From Pedobacter sp. Leaf176 (GTDB taxonomy: Bacteria > Bacteroidota > Bacteroidia > Sphingobacteriales > Sphingobacteriaceae): a DNA stretch of 64,000 bases. Numbering within the stretch: the stretch's first letter is position 1; each line of letters opens with the position of its first letter. A program made the translations under genes and the position numbers. This document shows positions 25,006 through 33,145 of the stretch, one piece after another. The notes beneath the pieces were generated by a model. That model was given only the letters and a program-made list of their open reading frames with translations, made no database searches and had not been told where the DNA came from. The stretch spans positions 705,009 to 769,008 of the forward strand of contig NZ_LMPD01000002.1 in the NCBI RefSeq assembly GCF_001424305.1, written 5' to 3'.

Positions 25006-25782
25006 ATGAAAAGCATTTACAAAGCCCTTTTTATCTTAAGTATAACCCTATCATCTTCTATGGTTTTTGCTCAGGACAATCTTATTAGTTTAGATGCATT
25101 AGTCAACAAAACCGACCCCGCCTGGCCGCTTATAAAAAAATGGATTGATTCTGCTAAAAACAAGGTTGAGGTTTTACCTGTTGATTCTGCAAAAGCGAAG
25201 GAAACGTTATACAATGCACAGATTTCTACCTATGCCACTTTAGGTTCGGTAATTTATAATACAGGCGGAATTATGGTTGATAATGGCTGGATAAGAATTT
25301 TAGGCTCGGGAAGTGACCGTTTGAGCAGAAATATCGCTGAATGGAATAAGGGTAAAACGATAAAAGAATACGGTGATAAAATCCCTTACCTTTTGATTGC
25401 CGATGATGCCATAGGCGGTTTTTTTGCGATAAATTATGGCGGCTTAGGTAAGGACATAAAAAATGTTTACTACCTTGAACCAAATACCTTAACCTGGCAA
25501 CCGCTTGGTGCGGGTTACGGCGAATTCCTTATTTTCTGTTTCGACAGCGATTTATCTAAATTTTATAAAGGTTTGCGCTGGAGCAGCTGGAATCAATTTA
25601 TAGGCAATTTAGAAGGCACAAAAACCTATAGCTTTCGCCCTTACTTATGGGAAAAGGGAACAGATATTGATAAATGCACCCGAAAACTTGTTGGTATTGA
25701 AGAAATGTACCGTTTCAACATCATGAAATCAAAAGAAATAAATGCTGATAAAGGCATAAAAAAAGATAATAGCAAACAGTAG
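25006..25782 (+). CDS. DUF2625 family protein
   Basis: A 258-residue secreted protein with signal peptide MKSIYKALFILSITLSSSMVFA. The body matches my recollection of the DUF2625 family: TYATLGSVIYNTGGIMVDNG, IRILGSGSDR and the C-terminal half with LGAGYGEFLIFCF. No catalytic residues are known for the family. It has its own -7 box and converges with the YjbR gene (gap 17 bp). The family resemblance is fair but the function is unknown. Confidence 0.8.
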   Translation: MKSIYKALFILSITLSSSMVFAQDNLISLDALVNKTDPAWPLIKKWIDSAKNKVEVLPVDSAKAKETLYNAQISTYATLGSVIYNTGGIMVDNGWIRILGSGSDRLSRNIAEWNKGKTIKEYGDKIPYLLIADDAIGGFFAINYGGLGKDIKNVYYLEPNTLTWQPLGAGYGEFLIFCFDSDLSKFYKGLRWSSWNQFIGNLEGTKTYSFRPYLWEKGTDIDKCTRKLVGIEEMYRFNIMKSKEINADKGIKKDNSKQ

Positions 25783-25799
25783 TTTTTTTGTACTAAAAT

Positions 25800-26138
25800 T
25801 TAGAGGTATTTGGCTTGCGTTTTCTTTGGTAACTTAGCCAACACCATTGCTCTTGAATCCGCTACACGGCTTTTCAATTCCTTGTCCGTCAATACATCAA
25901 GGTTCTCCACCTGGATCCATTGTCGCTTTGCCAGGTGATAAGCCTGCCCAATCCCATCTCTGGCAGTTAAAGCGTCGAAATCCTCAGGATTACATTTTAT
26001 AGAAAAACGGGTTCCCTCATCGATAGCGATGATTACGTAAATTTTTTCTTCAATCATAAAACAAAGATGGTCCCATTTCATCCCCTCGGTCGTTCCTGGA
26101 AGACTTAAACAATATGCTCTGAAAGATTCGATATCCAT
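25800..26138 (-). CDS. MmcQ/YjbR family DNA-binding protein
   Basis: A 112-residue single-domain protein of the MmcQ/YjbR family, a CyaY-like fold that was proposed to bind DNA. The characteristic start FRAYCLSLPGTTEGMKWDHL and the block YHLAKRQWIQVENL are present, and the length is normal. Its 5' end is unusual: the ATG at 26138 is immediately preceded on the coding strand by a perfect 11-copy array of CCCTAAA, so any promoter lies beyond the repeat and copy number changes would alter the leader. Role in the cell unknown. Confidence 0.9.
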   Translation of the reverse strand: MDIESFRAYCLSLPGTTEGMKWDHLCFMIEEKIYVIIAIDEGTRFSIKCNPEDFDALTARDGIGQAYHLAKRQWIQVENLDVLTDKELKSRVADSRAMVLAKLPKKTQAKYL

Positions 26139-26215
26139 TTTAGGGTTTAGGGTTTAGGGTTTAGGGTTTAGGGTTTAGGGTTTAGGGTTTAGGGTTTAGG
26201 GTTTAGGGTTTAGGG
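26139..26215. repeat. perfect (TTTAGGG)11 heptamer array
   Basis: Eleven uninterrupted copies of the 7-mer TTTAGGG on the plus strand (77 bp). On the minus strand the array reads CCCTAAA and ends directly at the start codon of the YjbR gene. The unit equals the plant-type telomere repeat, but here it is internal to a bacterial chromosome segment. Confidence 0.95.
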
Positions 26216-26275
26216 TAAACAAATACTAATTTCGCTATGTTTGTAAGCTGCTACGAAAATAATAATTCTGCGCAA

Positions 26276-26358
26276 AAATCTTAGAAATCTTATAATCCTT
26301 TAATCCTGGTCAAAAATCTCATAATCCTAGTAATCCTTTAATCCTAGCAATCCTGATC
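26276..26358 (+). repeat. degenerate ATCCT-type repeat ahead of mnmD
   Basis: Runs of ATCCTTTAATCCT and related words (two full cores, several partials such as AATCCTAGTAATCC) occupy the DNA between the heptamer array and the mnmD start. No -7 box is obvious, so the repeat may contain the transcription signals or be spread from elsewhere. Confidence 0.6.
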
Positions 26359-27027
26359 ATGAATATTATTACCGCTACCGCTGATGGTTCTAACACACTT
26401 TACAACGAAGAAATTGGCGAACATTATCACAGTAAACACGGTGCCTTACAAGAAAGTAAACATGTTTTTATTAATGCAGGTTTAAAATTTGCCACTGAAG
26501 GAAAATCAGAAATTTCAGTTTTGGAAGTTGGCTTCGGGACAGGATTAAACTTTATATTAAGTGCAGAATATTGCACCGAAAATAACATTAAGTTAGATTA
26601 TACGAGCATTGAGGCATTTCCCTTAACTACTGACCTACTAAAACAAACTGGCTATTCGGAATTTGTTTCACCAAAAATATGGACTGATTTCATATCAAAT
26701 TATGAAGAAAGCTTAAAATTTCAACAAACTCTATCTCCGCTTTGCGAACTGGAAATTCCGCATGTTACATTAGCACAGTTCGTTACTGAAAAAACATTTG
26801 ACGTAATTTATTACGACGCTTTTTCAGTTCAGCATCAACCCGAGATGTGGAGCGATGAAATAATTGCTCAGGCCTGCAGTTTCTTAAAGCCCGGAGGAAC
26901 TTTCGTAACCTATGCGATTACCGGAAAGCTTAAAAGAGCATTAAAAGCTTGTGGTTTTACAATTGAAAAATTACCCGGAGCGCCAGGAAAAAGAGAAATG
27001 TTGAGAGCTACTAAAGTTGAGGATTAA
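26359..27027 (+). CDS. mnmD: tRNA 5-methylaminomethyl-2-thiouridine methyltransferase, MnmD type
   Basis: SAM-dependent methyltransferase of 222 residues that completes mnm5s2U34 in the wobble position of certain tRNAs. It corresponds to the N-terminal MTase domain of MnmC without the FAD oxidase part, the form usually called MnmD. Motif I is VLEVGFGTGLNFIL (about 56-69), and the acidic FDVIYYDAFSVQHQPEMWS is characteristic of the family. The protein is cytoplasmic with no signal. The downstream element at 27116-27158 is a hairpin-forming repeat. Confidence 0.92.
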   Translation: MNIITATADGSNTLYNEEIGEHYHSKHGALQESKHVFINAGLKFATEGKSEISVLEVGFGTGLNFILSAEYCTENNIKLDYTSIEAFPLTTDLLKQTGYSEFVSPKIWTDFISNYEESLKFQQTLSPLCELEIPHVTLAQFVTEKTFDVIYYDAFSVQHQPEMWSDEIIAQACSFLKPGGTFVTYAITGKLKRALKACGFTIEKLPGAPGKREMLRATKVED

Positions 27028-27115
27028 AAGGTAAACGGTTCAAGGTTTTGGATTTGCAGGAAAAAACGCATATAGTAGCAAGAGCAGAAATTTATAAACC
27101 CGGGTGGAGCGGCAC

Positions 27116-27158
27116 CCTTTGACTGTCATCTTAAGCTTCTCGAAAAGACAGTTAAAGG
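27116..27158. repeat. hairpin-forming intergenic repeat
   Basis: Inverted repeat CCTTTGACTGTC (27116-27127) against GACAGTTAAAGG (27147-27158), one wobble pair, with a 19-nt loop resembling the ATCTTGAGCTTGTCGAAA intergenic motif of many Bacteroidota. It is embedded in a locally GC-richer stretch with CCCGGGTGGAGCGGCACCC just upstream. No T-tract follows. Confidence 0.6.
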
Positions 27159-27301
27159 TACAGCGTAACACGGGACCAGCATTAAAATGAAATGCTTGAT
27201 TGCTTTCCACTTTGGTTTATTAATCTTAATCTGACATAATTCCGCCCCCGTTTAAAACCCAGGCTTTCTTTATTTGTTAAACTAACATTAAATTTCATAT
27301 C

Positions 27302-28249
27302 ATGGAAAAAAGGATTTTAGGAAAAACAGATTTAAATATTGCGCCCATTGTATTTGGAGGAAATGTTTTCGGTTGGACCATCGATGAGCAGAAATCGTTT
27401 GAAATATTAGACCATTTTATTGAAAGTGGTTTCAATTTTATTGATACAGCTGACGTTTATTCGCGTTGGGTGTCCGGAAACAAAGGCGGCGAATCAGAGA
27501 CCATTATCGGTAACTGGCTAAAAAAGAGCAATAAACGCCAGGAAGTTATTATTGCAACTAAAGTTGGATCGGACATGGGCAGTGGAAAATCATTAAAAAA
27601 AGATTACATCATTAACCAAGTTGAACATTCGCTCTCACGCTTGCAAACCGATTATATCGATCTGTATTTTTCTCATTTTGATGATGAAACAACGCCTGTT
27701 GAAGAAACTTTAAATGCTTACGAAACTTTAATTAAAGCAGGTAAAGTACGCTGGATTGGCGCCTCCAATTTCTCAGCCGACAGACTCAAAGAATCATTAC
27801 TTTTCTCAGCCAACAATAATCTGCCTAGATATGAAGTTTATCAACCTGGTTACAACCTGTACGATAGAGAAGAATTTGAACAGGAGCATGAAAAAATCTG
27901 TCTTGACCACGGCCTGGGTGTAATAACTTATTATTCTTTGGCGAGCGGTTTCTTAACCGGAAAGTACCGTAGCGAAGAAGATTTAAATAAAAGCCAGCGC
28001 GGTGGTGGCGTTAAAAAATTCCTGAATGAGAGGGGCTTTCGAATTTTGGATGCCCTGGACAAAGTCGCTGACAAATATGGCGTAGAACAAGCATCCGTAG
28101 CTTTGGCCTGGTTGATTAGCCACCCGTCAGTTACCGCCCCTATTGCAAGTGTAACCGATTTAAGTCAGCTGAAATCTTTTACTGAAGCAGCAAACTTAAA
28201 ATTATCATCTGAAGACATTTCACTTTTAGATAAAGCGAGTATCTATTAA
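27302..28249 (+). CDS. aldo/keto reductase
   Basis: NAD(P)H-dependent oxidoreductase of 315 residues, a TIM-barrel AKR. The catalytic set is visible: GFNFIDTADVYS (Asp and Tyr), IIATKVGSD (Lys) and LYFSHFDDE (His). WIGASNFSAD and the C-terminal cofactor loop (PIASVTDLSQL) are typical. The closest recognised group is the AKR11/YajO type. Physiological substrate unknown. A terminator follows at 28266-28301. Confidence 0.93.
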   Translation: MEKRILGKTDLNIAPIVFGGNVFGWTIDEQKSFEILDHFIESGFNFIDTADVYSRWVSGNKGGESETIIGNWLKKSNKRQEVIIATKVGSDMGSGKSLKKDYIINQVEHSLSRLQTDYIDLYFSHFDDETTPVEETLNAYETLIKAGKVRWIGASNFSADRLKESLLFSANNNLPRYEVYQPGYNLYDREEFEQEHEKICLDHGLGVITYYSLASGFLTGKYRSEEDLNKSQRGGGVKKFLNERGFRILDALDKVADKYGVEQASVALAWLISHPSVTAPIASVTDLSQLKSFTEAANLKLSSEDISLLDKASIY

Positions 28250-28265
28250 ATAATCTGCTATATTT

Positions 28266-28301
28266 AAATGCCCGATTGATGAAACAATTAATCGGGCATT
28301 T
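28266..28301 (+). terminator. terminator after aldo/keto reductase
   Basis: Stem AAATGCCCGATT (28266-28277) and its perfect complement (28290-28301), loop of 12 nt, then TTGTATT. The T-tract is short, so strength is uncertain. Confidence 0.75.
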
Positions 28302-28328
28302 TGTATTAAACAGGATTTTTAAAATACT

Positions 28329-29438
28329 ATGAAAGAAAAACTATCTTTTCTCCCTAAACTGGCACTGGTTTTATTCTGTTTAATAAGTTTAACCTATATC
28401 GCCATCTTAGGGCAATCCTTACTTGCGCCATTGCTTTTTTCCTTTCTAATGGCGATTCTCTTATTACCCGTTAGTAATTTTTTAGAGCACAAATTTAGGT
28501 TTAAGCGTAGTCTGGCGACCATTGTTTCTGTCGTATTAATGATCGCAGGAATTGGAGGCATTATTTATTTTTTTGGAAATCAACTTAGTGACTTGTGGGC
28601 CGACTGGCCCCTATTAAAAGAAAAAGCCAATGTTTCTTACCACGAATTGCAACATTGGATTTCTAAAACTTTCCATGTTAATACAGCGAAGCAACTCGCT
28701 TATTTAAACGATAGTACCGAAAAAGCCCTGGCCACGAGTGCTGCGATCGTGGCTACAACGCTAGCGACGGTGTCCTCAACCCTACTATTCCTGGCATTTA
28801 CATTACTATTCACCTTTTTCATCCTGAATTACCGCAGAATTCTATTTGCATTTCTAACTTCTGTTTTCAGGGAGGAGCATAAAGAAAAGGTAACTGAAAT
28901 TGTAAGTCAGATTCAATACATCATAAAAAAATACATTATTGGCCTATTTCTACAAATGCTTATCGTTACCGTGTTAATGATAACCGTTTTAAGTTTATTA
29001 GGGATTAAATATGCTGTATTACTAGGTCTGGTTGCCGGTATTTTTAATGTTGTGCCATATCTCGGAATATTTTTCGCTCTAGTGGTAAGTTGTCTGATTA
29101 CATTTGCTACCGCCGGAGCGGGAAAAGTTTTACTTGTTTTAGTTGCTTTTATCGGTGTTCATGCACTGGATGGCAATATATTGATGCCATTGGTTGTCGG
29201 TTCAAAAGTAAAAATTAATGCTTTATTTGCATTCATCGGGATTGTGGTAGGTGAAATGATTTGGGGTATTTCAGGTATGTTTTTGTGCATACCTTATTTA
29301 GCCATGCTAAAAATCATTTTCGACCGGGTAGATAATCTCAAACCATGGGGAATCCTGATGGGCGAAGAGCATAAGCCCGATAAAAAGAAACGTGTTTACC
29401 GCATCACAAAAAAGATTAAATTAGAGGAAAAAGATTAA
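28329..29438 (+). CDS. AI-2E family transporter
   Basis: Polytopic inner-membrane protein of 369 residues of the AI-2E (YdiK/TqsA/PerM) family, whose members export small solutes or ions. Hydrophobic helices are obvious from residue 10 onward. The family-typical end is present (VPYLGIFFALVV, HALDGNILMPLVVGSKVKINALF). The C terminus is a basic cytoplasmic tail. The transported substrate is not predictable. It is 2 bp upstream of a small membrane protein gene, and both probably form one transcript. Confidence 0.92.
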   Translation: MKEKLSFLPKLALVLFCLISLTYIAILGQSLLAPLLFSFLMAILLLPVSNFLEHKFRFKRSLATIVSVVLMIAGIGGIIYFFGNQLSDLWADWPLLKEKANVSYHELQHWISKTFHVNTAKQLAYLNDSTEKALATSAAIVATTLATVSSTLLFLAFTLLFTFFILNYRRILFAFLTSVFREEHKEKVTEIVSQIQYIIKKYIIGLFLQMLIVTVLMITVLSLLGIKYAVLLGLVAGIFNVVPYLGIFFALVVSCLITFATAGAGKVLLVLVAFIGVHALDGNILMPLVVGSKVKINALFAFIGIVVGEMIWGISGMFLCIPYLAMLKIIFDRVDNLKPWGILMGEEHKPDKKKRVYRITKKIKLEEKD

Positions 29439-29440
29439 CA

Positions 29441-29737
29441 ATGGCTGAAAACAGGTCGCCGCACATTCTAAGTACATCAGCCAATTTGCTTGGCATTTGT
29501 TTCATCGTGCTTACTTCTTTAAAAAAACTAAACCTTACTGATGATTCGCTAATCGATGAGTTTGCAGTTGCTGCCGTAATGTTTTTCATGACAAGCTGCA
29601 TTTTGTCTTTTATCTCCATGCGAAGAGAAAGAAATGAGAGCCAAAAATTAGAAAAGGTTGCCGATTTTATTTTTCTATCTGGCTTGATAGTATTGTTTAT
29701 TGCGACAATTCTAATCGCTTTTAATATAATACAATAG
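29441..29737 (+). CDS. small membrane protein of unknown function
   Basis: A 98-residue protein with about three predicted membrane helices (LLGICFIVLTSL, AVAAVMFFMTSCIL, FIFLSGLIVLFIATILIAF) and a charged middle loop (MRRERNESQKLE). I do not recognise a named family. It is only 2 bp downstream of the AI-2E gene, so it may act with that transporter or merely be co-transcribed. Confidence 0.72.
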   Translation: MAENRSPHILSTSANLLGICFIVLTSLKKLNLTDDSLIDEFAVAAVMFFMTSCILSFISMRRERNESQKLEKVADFIFLSGLIVLFIATILIAFNIIQ

Positions 29738-29903
29738 GTTTTAGAATAGATAAGGCCTATTTAGCCATTAAGCGGCTTTATTTTGGGTTGATCATAAATC
29801 TTACTAATTCTGAAGTAATATTCCGCAATTATCAATCCGACTTAAGTCTGAGATATTTTGCTGCGACAACAACCTTGAGCCTTTAATCCCAACACCTTTT
29901 TAT

Positions 29904-29911
29904 TATCTTTG
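29904..29911 (+). promoter_or_regulatory. candidate -7 box (TATCTTTG) of glyS
   Basis: Exact TAnnTTTG match, only 8 bp before the ATG at 29920. If the transcript starts about 7 nt downstream of the box, it would be nearly leaderless, a pattern repeated at folC. Confidence 0.55.
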
Positions 29912-29919
29912 CCTCCATT

Positions 29920-31563
29920 ATGGCCCAAAAAAATAACGACGAACAATTTAAAAATGTAATATCACATGCTAAGGAATACGGTTTCGTGTTCCAAAGCAGC
30001 GAAATATACGATGGCTTAAGTGCCGTTTACGACTATGGCCAGTTGGGTGCCGAGCTGAAAAATAACATAAAAAGCTATTGGTGGAAAGCTATGGTGCAAA
30101 TGCATGAAAACATTGTAGGAATCGATTCTGCTATTTTTATGCATCCCAAAGTTTGGAAAGCCAGTGGACACGTCGACGGTTTTAACGACCCGATGATTGA
30201 CAACAAAGATTCTAAAAAGCGCTACCGTGCCGACCAGTTATTGGAAAATAAAATTGACGAATTATATTCTGAGTTGGCAAGCTTTAGTGCCGGTAACAAA
30301 GCTAAATTCGAAGAATTTCAACAGGAGATTTTGGGATTAAGTGATGAGGGTCAGGCGGCCTGGATCCCCAGTTTTAAAGATGAGGATGAAATTTTAGACA
30401 ACGCTAAATATCCTTTTATTGACGAGGCAAGCTGGAGATTTGTAAAAAAAGGTTTAGCGCTTGAGGTTGAAATGAATCTGGCGCTAAAATCGGAAAACCT
30501 AAGTCAGCTGAAGGATTTGATTGTTAATTACAAAGTAATTTGCCCGATTTCTAAAACTTCTAACTGGACAGACGTTCGCCAGTTTAACCTGATGTTCAGC
30601 ACGCAGTTTGGTGCAATGGCGGAAGGCAGTGATGAGGTTTATCTTCGTCCGGAAACTGCTCAAGGTATTTTCGTTAACTTTTTGAATGTTCAAAAATCAG
30701 GAAGAATGAAAATTCCTTTCGGTATTGCCCAAATTGGTAAGGCTTTCAGAAATGAGGTAATTGCGCGCCAGTTCATTATGCGTATGCGTGAGTTTGAACA
30801 AATGGAAATGCAATTTTTCGTTCGCCCGGGTGAAGACAAAAAATGGTTTGAATACTGGAAAGAAGCCCGTTTAAAATGGCACAAGGCTCTGGGAACTTCA
30901 CCTGAGAAATATCGTTACCATGATCACGTCAAATTAGCACACTACGCAAATGCGGCCACTGATATTGAGTTTGAATTCCCTTTCGGATTTAAAGAAGTTG
31001 AAGGCATTCACAGCCGAACTGATTTCGATTTAACCCAGCACCAGGAGTTCTCTGGCAAAAAAATGCAGTATTTCGATAACGATTTAAATGAAGAAGGTAA
31101 ACCGTTTGGAAATTATGTTCCTTATGTTATAGAAACCTCAATTGGCTTAGACCGTATGTTCTTATTAACCATGATAAATGCTTTCGAAGAGCAGGACTTA
31201 AGTACGGAAGATAAACAGGATAGTCGTACTTTACTGCGCCTTCACCCGGCGCTTGCTCCGTATAAAGTAGCGGTTTTCCCGTTGACCAAAAAAGATGGTT
31301 TACCAGAAAAAGCCAGGGAAATTATGGATGCATTGAAATTTGATTTCAACTGTATTTATGAAGAGAAAGATGCGATTGGTAAACGTTACCGCCGTCAGGA
31401 TGCAGTTGGTACACCTTTCTGCATTACCGTTGACCACCAGAGCCTGGAAGATAATACCGTTACCATTCGCCATCGCGATAGCATGGAACAGGAACGCGTT
31501 GCCATTGCAGATTTAGCTGATATTGTTGGGAAAGCAGTAAGCTGGAAGAATTTGTTAGCATAA
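29920..31563 (+). CDS. glyS: glycyl-tRNA synthetase, single-chain type
   Basis: Class II synthetase of 547 residues that charges tRNA-Gly. It is the dimeric single-chain form (archaeal/eukaryotic-like; sometimes glyQS), normal for Bacteroidota. Class II motif 2 is visible (FGIAQIGKAFRNEV), and motif 3 with the conserved GLDRMF (about residue 405) follows. The N terminus has YGFVFQSSEIYDG and YDYGQLGAEL, the glycine-binding entry. The C-terminal anticodon-binding domain starts near APYKVAVFPL. A strong terminator follows. Confidence 0.97.
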   Translation: MAQKNNDEQFKNVISHAKEYGFVFQSSEIYDGLSAVYDYGQLGAELKNNIKSYWWKAMVQMHENIVGIDSAIFMHPKVWKASGHVDGFNDPMIDNKDSKKRYRADQLLENKIDELYSELASFSAGNKAKFEEFQQEILGLSDEGQAAWIPSFKDEDEILDNAKYPFIDEASWRFVKKGLALEVEMNLALKSENLSQLKDLIVNYKVICPISKTSNWTDVRQFNLMFSTQFGAMAEGSDEVYLRPETAQGIFVNFLNVQKSGRMKIPFGIAQIGKAFRNEVIARQFIMRMREFEQMEMQFFVRPGEDKKWFEYWKEARLKWHKALGTSPEKYRYHDHVKLAHYANAATDIEFEFPFGFKEVEGIHSRTDFDLTQHQEFSGKKMQYFDNDLNEEGKPFGNYVPYVIETSIGLDRMFLLTMINAFEEQDLSTEDKQDSRTLLRLHPALAPYKVAVFPLTKKDGLPEKAREIMDALKFDFNCIYEEKDAIGKRYRRQDAVGTPFCITVDHQSLEDNTVTIRHRDSMEQERVAIADLADIVGKAVSWKNLLA

Positions 31564-31608
31564 TCGACGCTCAGTTACTTAAAAAAGCTAAGCTGAATAT
31601 TGATAGAT

Positions 31609-31640
31609 GTCGCAGGGATCAATACCTGCGACTTTTTTTT
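31609..31640 (+). terminator. rho-independent terminator after glyS
   Basis: Stem GTCGCAGG (31609-31616) with CCTGCGAC (31625-31632), an 8-nt loop, and eight T at 31633-31640. Classic form. Confidence 0.92.
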
Positions 31641-31756
31641 GCAGAAAAATTATCAATCGATTGAAATCACTACAGGATAAACAAAATCAGTTTTAGACAA
31701 GTAAAAGTGAGCCCCGACATTATATTTAGTTAAATTAGCTATTATAATCTAACTGA

Positions 31757-32596
31757 ATGAGTAGAAAAGTCCTGGCAATTTTTTTATCGCTATTTTGGGT
31801 AACTGCAATTTCTGCACAATCAAAACACCCAAAGTTTAATGTTATTGCCTTTTACACTGGTAAAAACGATTTAGCCCATGTTAGTTTTGTGAACGAGGCT
31901 AACCGGTACTTTCCAGAAATGGCCGCGAAACATAACTTCAGCTACCAATCCACTTCGAACTGGAATAATTTAAACGCAGCATTTCTTTCAAAATACCAGG
32001 TCGTTCTATTTTTAGATACCCGCCCTGAAGAACCAGAGCAGAGAGCGGCGTTTAAAAAGTATATGGAAAACGGCGGTGCCTGGATGGGCTTCCATTTCGC
32101 TGCTTTCGCCCTGGAAAAATCTGCCTACGATATGAACTGGTACTGGTACCACAATACCTTTTTAGGCTCAGGTGCTTATGGTAGCAATACCTGGCGGCCT
32201 ACTTCGGCCATTTTGAAAGTTGAAGATAAAAAGCATCCGGTAAATAAAAACCTACCTGCAACCTTTAAGGCACAACCTAATGAATGGTACCGCTGGCAAA
32301 ATGATCTGCGAAAAAACCCTGACATTAAAATTCTTCTTGCAATCGATTCGGCCAGTTTTCCATTAGGAACCGGACCGAAAAGTCATGAAATATGGCAAAG
32401 CGGTTATTATCCTGTCGTTTGGAGTAACAAAAATTACAAAATGATTTATATTAATATGGGCCATAATGATATGGATTATGAGCATAAATATGACAATACT
32501 AACAGAACGCTTTCTTTTACTTTCGACAATGAAGCACAGAATAATATGATTCTGAACGGCTTGATATGGTTAGGTACAGGTAAAAAAGTGAAGTAG
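31757..32596 (+). CDS. ThuA-domain protein (trehalose-utilisation-like), exported
   Basis: A 279-residue protein with signal peptide MSRKVLAIFLSLFWVTAISA and a ThuA-like flavodoxin/GATase-1-type fold. Blocks seen are VIAFYTG near the start, VVLFLDTR, GAWMGFHFAAFA and VVWSNKNYKMIYINMGHNDMDYEHK. ThuA proteins are linked to disaccharide use and often occur with DUF1080 and Gfo/Idh proteins, as in the 10-15 kb cluster here, though they are 16 kb apart. The exact reaction is unknown. Confidence 0.85.
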   Translation: MSRKVLAIFLSLFWVTAISAQSKHPKFNVIAFYTGKNDLAHVSFVNEANRYFPEMAAKHNFSYQSTSNWNNLNAAFLSKYQVVLFLDTRPEEPEQRAAFKKYMENGGAWMGFHFAAFALEKSAYDMNWYWYHNTFLGSGAYGSNTWRPTSAILKVEDKKHPVNKNLPATFKAQPNEWYRWQNDLRKNPDIKILLAIDSASFPLGTGPKSHEIWQSGYYPVVWSNKNYKMIYINMGHNDMDYEHKYDNTNRTLSFTFDNEAQNNMILNGLIWLGTGKKVK

Positions 32597-32621
32597 GTTA
32601 TGGTTTCAGGTTATTCCCTTT

Positions 32622-32629
32622 TATATTTG
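32622..32629 (+). promoter_or_regulatory. candidate -7 box (TATATTTG)
   Basis: TAnnTTTG match 22 bp before the AraC-type regulator start at 32652. Confidence 0.45.
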
Positions 32630-32651
32630 AATTGGATTCAAAATATAGAAC

Positions 32652-33059
32652 ATGAAAATCCCTCAAAAATTCTTTGCCCGCCAACACGAAATTGCAGCCG
32701 ACTATTTAATAGAATTGGATAAGCACCTTGCAGATATCGTTTCAGGGCGTGCAACAGAAATGTTTGAAGTAAGGGATTTTGCTGAAATATTACATGTACA
32801 CCCAACCCATTTTAGCAACACAATCAAGGCCGCAACAGGTCATTCACCGTGTTTTTTCTTTGAAGAACGATTAATGGAAATATCAAAATCGATGTTGCAA
32901 AATATAAGCACACCGATATCTGAAATTGCCAGAGTTTTAACATACGATCCATCTAACTTCACCAAGTTTTTCAAACACTTTTCGGGGCAAACACCAAAGC
33001 AATATCGAGAAGCATATTTTCAATCACTGGCAGAAAAAAAGGAAATTTTCACCATATAA
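32652..33059 (+). CDS. AraC-family transcriptional regulator, HTH domain only
   Basis: A 135-residue DNA-binding protein containing just the double helix-turn-helix AraC domain. The first helix-turn-helix is at FAEILHVHPTHFSNTIKAATG and the second at ISEIARVLTYDPSNFTKFFKHFSG, followed by the usual TPKQYRE. The N-terminal 35 residues are too short for a ligand domain. It lies 86 bp upstream of, and on the same strand as, an SDR gene, which it may control. Confidence 0.9.
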   Translation: MKIPQKFFARQHEIAADYLIELDKHLADIVSGRATEMFEVRDFAEILHVHPTHFSNTIKAATGHSPCFFFEERLMEISKSMLQNISTPISEIARVLTYDPSNFTKFFKHFSGQTPKQYREAYFQSLAEKKEIFTI

Positions 33060-33118
33060 AACTTAACTACTCACCATTTTAACTTAAGCTATCACCATTT
33101 TAAAAGCAGGTTTCCGGT

Positions 33119-33126
33119 TAACTTTG
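33119..33126 (+). promoter_or_regulatory. candidate -7 box (TAACTTTG)
   Basis: TAnnTTTG match 19 bp before the SDR start at 33146. It suggests the SDR has its own promoter and is not merely read through from the AraC gene. Confidence 0.45.
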
Positions 33127-33145
33127 TTTATCAAATTAAAAGAAA

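Noticed and set aside
26139..26215. CRISPR array or telomere
   Set aside because: Repeat units are contiguous 7-mers without spacers, and the array is internal to the window, with protein-coding genes on both sides.
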